Below are positions 22,714-32,100 of a stretch of DNA of 64,000 bases, in pieces; the stretch's first letter is position 1, and the number at the start of each line of letters is the position of its first letter. Both the position numbers and the translations under genes were made by a program. Source of the stretch: Metellina segmentata (Eukaryota; Arthropoda; Arachnida; Araneae; Tetragnathidae); contig OX375876.1 of NCBI GenBank assembly GCA_947359465.1, positions 86,706,184-86,770,183 of the forward strand, given 5' to 3'. Under the pieces are notes generated by a model. The model saw only the letters and a program-made list of their open reading frames with translations, was not told the origin of the DNA and ran no database searches.

Positions 22714-25461
22714 TCAGACTGTCGGCATTAAATTTTTTTTTTCCTTTCCCAGATCGGTGTTCGATCGCGGAATTTCCAATTTTTTTGGTCGATGCATTGC
22801 CAAAATCATTAATACCCTCCCGATTTCACATTCCTGCCAATCTCGTGACAATTTTATCTGGGGTCCTAGCCATTTCTCATACCGCAAGGTGTCTGGGGTT
22901 TTTATACTCTTCCCGTGCACCAATTCTGCCGGGGCGTAAACGCTGCTCACGTGTACCGTGGAAAACACTAACGGTGTAAGTTGTGGGTCCCAATCTGATC
23001 CGGCTCCGGAACCTAACGCTAAAGGTCTTGGCTTCACCCCTTCACTCACTAGCAACTCTTTTCTTTTCCCCTTTTTGCCCACGTGACCTATTTCAAAAGT
23101 TTCCTCCTGAACGGAAACGGAAACCTCTAATTCTTCTTCTAACCCTGGGCCACCTTCCGTTTTCTTTCCCTTACTGCTATTCGGTATTTCCAGGAAAATC
23201 ATTCCCGTCGTTTCACTTGCTACCCCCACTGGAAGAACCAACGGTTCTTTCGATCGCACCTTTGCGATAGCGGTCTGGATTACCACCCTCGGAGAGCATA
23301 ACTTGGCTACTTGGGGACTTACTTTCTCCCCTCCAGAAACATCGTCGTCTCTCTGCCCCTTTAGTTCTTTTTTCTGGTCGTTAGCCTCTGTCATAGGAAG
23401 ACTAATAGGCTCGCCCGATCTCAACTCCGCGTCGGTCTTATTTATCGCCAACGGGGCCTTTTTCCTGTCATTCGGCTTTCCCGCCCTTTGACAAGGATCA
23501 CATGACCGCACATAATCTTCCATCTCCCGAAAACACCCGGGCCAATAAAAATACCGCGCAAGCTTATCCTTTGATTTCGTACCCCCCAGGTGCGCCGATG
23601 TCCCTTCGTGACACAACGCCAAAACCTTTTGCCTTAACGCCTTTGGCACTACTAATAATTTCTGTGCCAGACCCATTCGGTCTTCTCGACCTTTTACAAG
23701 TATTCCCTTCTCAAATGAATATGGTTTATCCCTCTGATTTTGTTTTGGGTCGGACGCCATCTCTAACGCCTCTTTCAAACTAGGGCAATTTTCCTGCGCC
23801 TTCTTAAATTCCTCTCTCTTTACTTCCAGAAGCTCCAATTCCGTGCCGCTTGCCTCCGCCACGGGAATAACAAGCGGTTCGTCCAACCTCAATTCTGTAG
23901 CTGTCTTGTCTATCCCCGGCGAGGGCGAAATCGAAACTACTTGGGGGTTTTCCCCCTCCCCCAAAACATTCGCTTCTGACTGCCGTTTCTGTAAACGCGT
24001 TTGAACGGCATTAATTTGCTCAGTTTCCGAGAACTCATATCCCGTTAATTCGCGAATCATCTGAGCTGTTCGGTTACCTAAGATGTATCGTCGCACATCG
24101 GCGGTGTTTGCAAAGACAGCTGCCTTGGTAGTGATTGACCCAAAACCTCCTTCTACTTTCACTTCCGCTAAGGGTAACGAAATTTGATAGGAGTCTAGCG
24201 GTTGCTGAATCCACACGGTCTCTCCCGTGTAGGATTTGGGGTCCACGTAATTCCGGTGTACTAAATCCAAGGTCGAACCCGAATCTCGAAGGATGTTTAT
24301 TTCTTTAGCGTTTACAGATCCTTTTTGTACATACGGCATCAATAATTCATGTTCGGCTTCCCGTCTGAGTCTATTTACCGATTCAACTGTCACCCTATTC
24401 CCCAACCTCGGACAATTTGGCCTTAGGTGGTCGCTTGCGTTGCACTCAAAACACCGCGGCGTGCGTCTCCGGTCAAAAGTGTCGAATTTCCTTCCCTGGG
24501 AACTAGGCGGGAAAAAATCGTTCTTCCCTCGAGCGGGAGCAGGATGGTATTTACCCTCTCTGACTTTGGCTGGGAAAGGCGTACTTCCTTTGGGTTTTTC
24601 GAAAGGCTTTCTTTTGGGTTTCCGAATGTCTTCGTAGGAATCTAGCAGTTCGGCTAATTTGCCGGGGTTTTTAATCTTAGCCCAATCATCGAGGAAATGG
24701 TCCCTCACCTCCAACGGGACACGTCTTTTGACTTGGTCCGTTATCATTAAATCTTTTAAAGATTCATAGTCCATAACCTCCAACCCTCGAATCCACTCTT
24801 CCAGATAATTTCGGGTTTCGAAAATAAAATCCTTCCAAGTGCTATCGGGTTTTCGGCCATGGTAGAGGAATTTTTGGCGAAAAATTTCGGGACTCAACTT
24901 ATACCGCTTTAGCAGAAGCTCTTTGACGTGGTCATAGTTTTCTGCTACTTCATCTGGTTCGCGTGCGATGATCTGCACGATATCCAGAGGCAATACCGGT
25001 TGTAAGCAAGACACCCAGTCTTTTTTCTCAATGTTAGCCCTCTTAGCCTGACGCTCAAACATTATCAGGTACAGACTAATGTCGGTCTGGTCTGAATCGA
25101 ATTTGGGAACCAGTTTTAAAATATCTATTCGTGGTTTTCCTTGGGAACTTAACGAGTCGACGTGATCGCAGGGTTCTCGTCGGGATGCCTCAATCCGTAG
25201 TTTTTCAAGCTCAAAGTTATACTGTCGTTCTTGTTCCCTATCCCTATCCTTACTTGCTTGTTCTTTTTCCTGCCTCTCCCTCTCCCGTCTTTCCTGTATA
25301 ATCCTTTCTAACGCCACTTTTGTGTATTCCTCATCGTAGGAATCGTGCGAGAGGATTAACTCCTTAAGTTGGGATGTCATTAATCCCGGAGTAACCGTTC
25401 TTTCCAAAAATTCCGCTAGTTCCTCTAGATCTTGTTTCCTACCTTTGCCCAAGTACGCCAT
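22714..25461 (-). CDS. Retroelement polyprotein: SCAN-like gag, zinc knuckle, protease-like segment, integrase zinc finger and C-terminal remnant
   Basis: An uninterrupted 915-residue frame inside the LTR element. Residues about 50-95 are a charged, probably coiled-coil stretch (RERERQEKEQ). Residues about 120-290 look like a Ty3/gypsy capsid; KRYKLSPEIFRQKF and the following LEEW/LKDLM/VPLEVRDHF pattern resemble the SCAN domain, which is known to derive from a gypsy-type gag. A CCHC knuckle (C337, C340, H345, C350) follows. Residues 393-396 read DSGS, the active-site motif of retroviral-type aspartic proteases. H618, H624, C654 and C657 form the H2C2 integrase zinc finger. Residues about 823-870 (SDWDPQLTPL, APAELVHGKS) match the end of an integrase core. 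Reverse transcriptase, RNase H and the DDE core are missing. A motif like LRxxEPLVLPVxxAS occurs three times, at about 522, 678 and 734. The ATG lies about 860 bases downstream of the primer site. Confidence 0.88.
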   Translation of the reverse strand: MAYLGKGRKQDLEELAEFLERTVTPGLMTSQLKELILSHDSYDEEYTKVALERIIQERRERERQEKEQASKDRDREQERQYNFELEKLRIEASRREPCDHVDSLSSQGKPRIDILKLVPKFDSDQTDISLYLIMFERQAKRANIEKKDWVSCLQPVLPLDIVQIIAREPDEVAENYDHVKELLLKRYKLSPEIFRQKFLYHGRKPDSTWKDFIFETRNYLEEWIRGLEVMDYESLKDLMITDQVKRRVPLEVRDHFLDDWAKIKNPGKLAELLDSYEDIRKPKRKPFEKPKGSTPFPAKVREGKYHPAPARGKNDFFPPSSQGRKFDTFDRRRTPRCFECNASDHLRPNCPRLGNRVTVESVNRLRREAEHELLMPYVQKGSVNAKEINILRDSGSTLDLVHRNYVDPKSYTGETVWIQQPLDSYQISLPLAEVKVEGGFGSITTKAAVFANTADVRRYILGNRTAQMIRELTGYEFSETEQINAVQTRLQKRQSEANVLGEGENPQVVSISPSPGIDKTATELRLDEPLVIPVAEASGTELELLEVKREEFKKAQENCPSLKEALEMASDPKQNQRDKPYSFEKGILVKGREDRMGLAQKLLVVPKALRQKVLALCHEGTSAHLGGTKSKDKLARYFYWPGCFREMEDYVRSCDPCQRAGKPNDRKKAPLAINKTDAELRSGEPISLPMTEANDQKKELKGQRDDDVSGGEKVSPQVAKLCSPRVVIQTAIAKVRSKEPLVLPVGVASETTGMIFLEIPNSSKGKKTEGGPGLEEELEVSVSVQEETFEIGHVGKKGKRKELLVSEGVKPRPLALGSGAGSDWDPQLTPLVFSTVHVSSVYAPAELVHGKSIKTPDTLRYEKWLGPQIKLSRDWQECEIGRVLMILAMHRPKKLEIPRSNTDLGKEKKNLMPTV

Positions 25462-25669
25462 TTCGAAAATTCAAAATTGCCAAAAAACCAAAAAATTCAA
25501 TTCTTTTGCACAACACCCAATTCAATACTTTTTACGACATACCGTAATCTCACAACATACAATAATTTAGCAATTCTAAAATGCACAAAATACAGATTCA
25601 AAAAAAAAAGATACTTAAGCTAAATCAATTCCCTTTGGAGTGACCACACTAATTGAGATTAACAAAATT

Positions 25670-26324
25670 TTAGCTATTACACAATTCTTGAAACTTAGTC
25701 ACAGTGACAAAATAGGGAAATGGCACTAACCTGTATCTGCTGACTTGGATCACTTGGCACCACTGTCCACAGGCTGGACCACGGGTGGAAACACTGCACT
25801 GCACTGCACTATCTTCGGCTAAAAAGCCCACAACACACTCTTCGGCTGAAAGCCCACTGGTGTAGGTCGTCTCGACCTCTTCCACAACGCGCACAAATAG
25901 CACTGCGCCACTGACGAAAAAACGGTTCGCGATGAACCTATAATAGCCGATCAAGATGATCTCTGGACGAACCGGTGGGGAATCTATTCCCCTGATGAAC
26001 AGGACTTGTCGAGCTTTCCGTCGATTCCGCTCACGCTCCGTTGAAAAGGGCCGGCAACTCGAAACCAAAACCAGAACTTCTTGCGACGAGTTTCGGTGAT
26101 GGATGGGGTCGGTGACTCCGGTACCTCCTTCTCGCTTTCTCTAAGACTAGGGAACGGTCTCCAGCGAAAATCCGAACTTCTGGTTTCGAAGTTCTATGGT
26201 TTCAGCGAAAGTGACAATCCGACAGCGAAATGACAATCCGAACTTCTGGTTTCGAAGTTCTATCGGCCTTCTCTTTCAGGCAAAACGGCAGGTTCGATTT
26301 ACTTGTCGAGGCTGTTTTAATCTA
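25670..26324 (-). other. 5' leader of the LTR element with duplicated stem-loop
   Basis: Region between primer site and gag. It holds a 132-codon frame (26068-25670) that I do not recognise and do not call as a gene. A 27-bp direct repeat occurs at 26171-26197 and 26237-26263; each copy forms a 7-bp stem (GAACTTC/GAAGTTC) with a 7-base loop. Short CTTCGGCT repeats occur at about 25812 and 25841. Confidence 0.5.
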
Positions 26325-26342
26325 TCAACCCCGCTGCCACCA
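26325..26342 (-). other. Primer binding site of the LTR element, likely tRNA-Leu
   Basis: The minus strand reads TGGTGGCAGCGGGGTTGA, starting 11 bases inside the 5' LTR. The first 12 bases complement the 3' end (CCGCTGCCA plus CCA) that I recall for arthropod tRNA-Leu with acceptor GGTAGCG. Primer identity rests on memory. Confidence 0.65.
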
Positions 26343-26353
26343 ATATAATAAGC

Positions 26354-26799
26354 TGTACCGTCATGTAAGAATTTGACGGACAGCTGGTTTAAAATTAAAC
26401 TATTTATTTACATAAATATTTACAAGATAATTATGGGCACAGCCATCGACAATCGAACCCTGCCTGAAGCCAAAGTAACACAATTGGCAAAACAGAGACG
26501 TCTGTCTCTCGTTGAATCTCGAGTCCGAATCCCCTCAAAATCCACGTTTGCTTCGCAGAACCGCCGCTGACAACGAGAGGGGGGGGGTGAATTCCGAGCC
26601 CTCTAGAGATGTTTATGTTCTCTGCCGAAGAGAAACACCCCCACACAGCTGCGAAAACCGTCTCTCAGGCCACCGCAAAAACGTGATCCCAGATACGAGA
26701 CCGGGGAACCGCACGTGCAGAATAAAGTTGTTTTCGCATTCCGAAACATTCCAGCGTCCACGTGTTAGGGAAAAGGGTCGGCAAGTACCATATGGTACA
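26354..26799 (-). repeat. 5' LTR (element on minus strand)
   Basis: 446 bp, ends TGTACC/GGTACA. Differs from the other LTR by one extra G in a G run near 26578-26586 and by G for A in the motif CAGCTGGTTT. As the upstream LTR of a minus-strand element it should carry the promoter. Confidence 0.93.
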
Positions 26800-26803
26800 A
26801 CGT

Positions 26804-27395
26804 CAAGCAAATAAATCACTTGTTTGTATCAACCTAGTAAAAACGGTTCAAGTAAGCCTGAGTTATAATGTAGTTTATTTTACACAAAAGTAATTATTCA
26901 TCAGACAATTGGTGTACAAATTGGCATAGAATTTTTTGCACAACATAATTGTTGGCCTAATTGAGGTCTATTTGCACAGTACGCGAAGAAAGAATACGTA
27001 TTTAAAATGTATCATTTATTTAATGATTTAAAACCTTTGCTACTTGCTAAGAGTACATAACATAATTTATATCACTGTGAGTATCAGAGCTTAACAACAT
27101 AGCTCACTCACACCCTAAGCTCTCAGGAGACTAAATAAGAACATGATCTTATATAGTGTATGCTATTTGCATTCTATGATGTCACATCCAATCTTCTTAT
27201 TCCCGAAGTCCAACAATAATCAATAATATCTCAAAAAGATCGTTGTTTGATGTGGACCTGCTTTGACTGTTTCACTGCTTTATCCACCTTTTCTTTCGCA
27301 TGGAATCGACCAGTGCCCTAGAAATAAGGATTTAGTTGTCCTAACCCAGAGCCGCATATGAGAAGGATATTCGGCGCAAACAGACAAATCGCAGG
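26804..27395. other. AT-rich intergenic sequence, nothing recognised
   Basis: Right flank of the LTR element; no frame or repeat ends identified. Confidence 0.4.
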
Positions 27396-27399
27396 AAGA

Positions 27400-27645
27400 A
27401 AAGAAGGTTGGTTAGGTTTGGGGGGTTTTCATGCGCAAGGGCCATATTTGGCCATGCTGCGCCAGACACAAGACATACAACATCAAGAAATAGACACACA
27501 CATAATGAAAGTTTTACTGACATAGAAGAGACAAATATATCTTGGGAGGAATGGACCTGAGAGGATTCGGACCTGCGCCACATAAAACTCGAAGGTTGCT
27601 AGCGCAGTGGATATATCCACTGAGCCATGGCGAATATATCGACTT
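27400..27645 (-). mobile_element. SINE family 2, near full length
   Basis: Read on the minus strand: A box TGGCTCAGTGG, then CACTGCGCTAGCAACC, B box GGTCCGAATCC, and a body ending AACCTAACCAACC. It matches the copies at 5400 and 53385. Confidence 0.85.
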
Positions 27646-27649
27646 AACC

Positions 27650-28397
27650 ATGGCCATGTTATCATGTCTATAGAATGAAGTCATCTAGTCGCAACAAAAG
27701 GTTTGTGCAATACCTCATCACCTTTTGTGCATGAATGAATGTAATTAATAATTTACTTTATTTTTCAATTTGTTTTTAAGTGCATTTGTAAATTTTTCTT
27801 TCCTTAAAATTCTCCTGAAAGAATTATTATTTCTGTCAACTATTTATCCCAACTGTCTATTGGATAACTGTAATAAAAGCGAAAAGAGTGAAAATAATTT
27901 CTTCCACCTTAGCATTTAAAGCACGTTTTTTTCGACCTTTCATGTATTTAACTTTATTTACATTCTTTTTCTTCTTGCATGTAATTATTACGTCCGGCTC
28001 ATCAATTCAGTGTGGCAATTGAAAGATTGATAGTGCAACATTGTCTACCAAAAAGCACTTCATTGAGTTGGGATACACTTCAATTTTTTCTATTGTGCTC
28101 TAAGTTTATATCTGTAAGGGCAGCTAAGTTCACACATTTTCACTCGAGTCATACTTACGATAGCCGTCACCAATAGAATCTCCAAAGAACAATTCGGAAA
28201 TTATATTTGATTTTTAATTAGTATATATATATATATATAATTGCCAAAAAAAAAATAATAAAAACTTCAACAAAACGAGGACGATCTACATTTAAGGTAA
28301 CTCCGGTATGTTTCATTCGAGTGCAATTGGTTTGTTAGCGGAATATCTCAACACAGCGGGATATCTCAAATACAGTGCTTTGGGTAGACCAGTAGGT
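27650..28397. other. AT-rich intergenic sequence
   Basis: A short (TA)n run lies at 28221-28240. Nothing else recognised. Confidence 0.4.
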
Positions 28398-28742
28398 ATT
28401 TAATAAACGTCACACTTGAGCAACACATCGTCATCTGACAGTGGTTCAAAATTACACTGTGTTGTCTTCTCATCTTTCCGTTAGGGAATTGATCCTGTGC
28501 CAACGTCAATAGCATGTTGTGTTGCTCTAGTAGAACGTTAATTAAAATGACTTTGCTTTACCTTGAGCAACACAGCGGGCTATTGGCGACTGTCCGGGTA
28601 ATTTAGGTAATTTTTTAATTGACGTCGGACTAGAGCAACACAATGGGCTATTATCGACGTCCGGTATCAATCCCCTAGGGTAAAGATCTGAGGACAACAC
28701 CACGTAATGACGACGGTCCGGGATCAATCCCGATCTGAGGGA
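28398..28742. repeat. Cluster of four or five SINE family-1 fragments in both orientations
   Basis: A - tail (28405-28430) is joined to a + body (28429-28548). - fragments follow at 28560-28600, 28605-28711 and 28708-28740. All carry GAGCAACACA and GTCCGGGATC or their reverse complements. This scrambled cluster lies 400-700 bases upstream of the GTF3C3 start codon. Confidence 0.8.
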
Positions 28743-28984
28743 AATAAAATTTAAGTCTTCAGTTTTGTTTACTTACACTCAAAATCCATGTTATTGTTAT
28801 GATAAATAAAATAAACATCAAGTTATCAAAGACAAAAGTAAACCAAAAATAATGATCACATACAAAACTGTTCTTGGTAATTTTGTTTTGATAATAAGTT
28901 GTTGATGAAGTCGGTACACGGTAACCTGTCTGGAAAGAGTTACGGATTAGCCACACTGAATAGCTATTAATTGTTTCGTATAAC

Positions 28985-29141
28985 TGCGTTATTGTATTAA
29001 CTGCAACCTCTTAAAGAAATTCGTTCACATACTTGTTTATGTTTATGTTTGAGTTCCTATGTCAATGCTTAAGTTTCTAAGTTACATTCATGTTCTAATT
29101 CATAAGTCAAGTGTCATTTATAATTTTAATTTTAACGCATA
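28985..29141 (+). promoter_or_regulatory. Probable 5' UTR and promoter-proximal region of GTF3C3
   Basis: An in-frame TAA at 29133-29135 lies two codons before the chosen ATG at 29142, so the frame cannot extend upstream without another exon. The stretch is AT-rich with no clear TATA box. The transcription start site is not visible from sequence; the boundaries are an estimate. Confidence 0.35.
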
Positions 29142-32100
29142 ATGAATTACGATCCCATGGAGGGCACATCTGCATTATTCGCGTCAATTACAAGTGATGT
29201 TCCTCCTGAGAAATGGGAACTATACAAAGAACAACTAAAGGTTGCTTAAGTTTAACTTTTGTGACTGTCACTTTCATTGCACGTTTTGCATGTTAAAAAT
29301 TTTTTAATCTTGTGCGTTTTTAATTTTAGTTTGGAAGTTTCATCGTTGATGACAGCGATGACGAAAATTACATGTCTGAAAGATCGATGTCTCCTTGCTC
29401 TGATGATGAAGTTATTGCTGTAAGTAGAGTGTAAATTGTTTCTCAATTCCATAACTGTGGCATTGAAACGAACATAAGATTAAGCATCTGAAATAATTAT
29501 GTATTAATTGTATAAACCTGCGTATTTTATCTTAGTTTGAAATTACTAATGATTTGATTGATATAGTTTTTGTTATTGCTGATTCTGTATAATGTTTTCA
29601 TAAAACAGAATGTTGAATTGATCGAGGGAGAGGAGATGTATGTACACGGTTCAGATGACGAAAGTGGACAGATATCTTGGGGCTGTGATGCAGCTGACAA
29701 ATATGCCCAAGGTAAGATGCATACCTATCATGTATCGGTTCATCTTGCATAGTTTGTATTTGGAAATAGTATACATACATATGCACTAGCTGGATAGCTA
29801 AATTACCAATTATTGTTGAATTATCACATGAGAATATTTCTATAAAGTAAATTAATACAACCAAGAAAGCAACAAAACTAATATAATTATGTGTATTGCT
29901 TTACATTGTTGTTAAACATCCTTAACAATGATTTGAATGTTTTACAACGATATTACTTTATTGAAAGCATTTCTTAAAATGAATAATAACTCCCCCAAAA
30001 CACATTTGATTTATGAAACATGTAATATGAGGCTGGCATCTTTATTTCCCACATACCATAGGTACTTAAGACAATTATTTTCAAAGTGTTGTTCATTAAC
30101 ATCATCTATTAAACAGATGTATATTTACTGTACACAAAAAAAAAAAAACATTTTATCATTATGCAATATGATTATGTTCAATTTCTCTAATATTATAAAA
30201 CGAAGTGTTTGTCTGTTTCTTGCATGTGAACCGGTGTTATCATCGTTTCAATAATAATAAATTAAATGAACTTTAATGACGAACTAAACAACTTTAATGC
30301 ATATAAAATTAAAAGCACAACATAAAACTCACATGCCCATGGTCCTCTCGGTAACTCCGTTATTCCCGCCAACTCAGCGCGGCTTAGGTCGGTCTTCTTC
30401 CGTCGGTCTGTCTTTATTCCCCTGCCTTCTCCAGTGAGTGGTGATCAAGACTGGTTTTTCTGTCGAGTTGAGAGGTGTTGCTTTTACGGGGTGGAGAAGA
30501 CAAGAGGGGGTTGCCGCAGTGAGCTTGACCTGGGGTTGCTGGGTCGTGTTACCAGCGTAGTGATGAACATGATACGTTTCATCGTATCACATGCAAAGTA
30601 GTGACAAATCTATGTCACTTAAAGTAATGGAATTTGGCACTCAGATAGTCCAATTTTTTTGCCGTTTTAGGATCACAACAAATTTTAAAATTCAATCTAG
30701 AACATTTTTAAATAAATGTAATGAAATTTAATCATTATTGCATGCAACAGCATAAAAGAGATCACAGATTCTAAATATATTTTTTTTTGTTTCTGTTTTG
30801 ATTTTGCACAGAGGAATGATTTTCCAGCAGACAATACAAAACAAATAATCTTTTAACTGGAGTTACTTAGTTCTTTTTTCTATTTCCTAGACTGCGGAAG
30901 ATAGAGTAAAAATTTGAACGGATTTGAAATATACGGAAAATATCACATTGGATCGATACCTTAAAAATATGATTTTCTATGAAAAAATCATTTTTAAATA
31001 GAATATATCTTTTATATTTCCTCAAGAGATTGTAGTGTTATGTCAACTTTCGTTTTCCAAAAATAAACAGATTGCAATTCTTGCCCTTTGCATTAAAAAA
31101 AAAACAGATTGAATTTCCTGCCCTCTTCAATTTCAGTGGAGAGCAAAAAATAAATAAAAAGCATTTTGACTGGCATTGTTTAGTTCTTTTTCTTAAAATC
31201 GGAATGGTTAAAGATAGATTAAAAATTTCAACGGATTTGTAATCTGCGGAAAATTTTGCACCAGATTAATACCTTACATCCCGGCATTGCCACACAGTGT
31301 CTAGTAACTGATATTTTCACAGCTAACTGGGTTGTAAAAACTTTTCATGACGTTTTTATGGATTTGGAAATTTTTTGTCGCAGCTGAAGTTTTACTCTTG
31401 TGCCTCAAAGCACTGAATGCTGATCCTATTTATTATTACACTCAGAGAAAAGTTGAACATGAAAACATTTATATCATATGACTGTTGTATAATTATTTGT
31501 GCAGTGTGTAAACCTTTAAAATATTGTTTTATTATTTTGAATAAAATAGCTTTATAAATGAAAATTTAAAAATAAAACAGGAAGCTAGTTTTTTCTCATA
31601 AAACAAAGCGTTGCAATTGCAATTAACTTTTAGAACATGTTCACGTTCTCAAAGACAATTTTCGTGTCAACATAATGGAATTTTCAAACTGTAATTTGAC
31701 ATCTTTTTAATTTACTAGTTCCCCTTTCAATGAAGCGCCCCAAGCAAATCATTTTAATTTCCTCAACACATAACACAGCAACCATATACGTATTGAAAAT
31801 CTCTAAGTCTACAAGAAGTTATTTGTCAATCCAATTTGCTGTGATATTTACATGTTCACAAAATGTGCAATGCAAATGAAGGCTGATAGTAATGTTCAGT
31901 CAAACTTCAAAAGCAGACGATAATGTTTGCTCTTGGTAGGTCACAAAGAATTCTTTTACATTTATCAATAAAGAAAAACTGTCTCTTCCCTGTAGAAACA
32001 CTCAAAATAAGTACTTTCCAAAAGCTTTTACAAAATAATTCAGCAATTCAAAAAGGGATGGAGATAACAGGTTGAGAGTTGACATAGAAGCAACCTTTAA

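Larger units (their letters stand above)
21382..26799 (-). mobile_element. Young Ty3/gypsy-type LTR retrotransposon lacking reverse transcriptase
   Basis: Complete element of about 5.4 kb on the minus strand. Two direct LTRs (445 and 446 bp) begin TGTACC and end GGTACA, and the element is flanked by a 4-bp duplication ACGT (21378-21381 and 26800-26803). By eye the LTRs differ at one base and one G-run length, so the insertion looks recent. Next to the 5' LTR is a tRNA primer site, and next to the 3' LTR a purine-rich tract. One 915-codon frame occupies the interior. No frame carries reverse transcriptase, RNase H or a full integrase core. That makes the copy non-autonomous although its coding frame is open. 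The 3' internal part (about 21830-22710) is AT-rich and shows no coding frame. Confidence 0.93.

Noticed and set aside
22785..24645. Plus-strand frames across the LTR element
   Set aside because: Shadows of the 915-codon minus-strand frame.
25670..26068. 132-codon frame upstream of gag as an extra gene
   Set aside because: Lies in the retroelement leader, no recognisable domain; kept only as a note.
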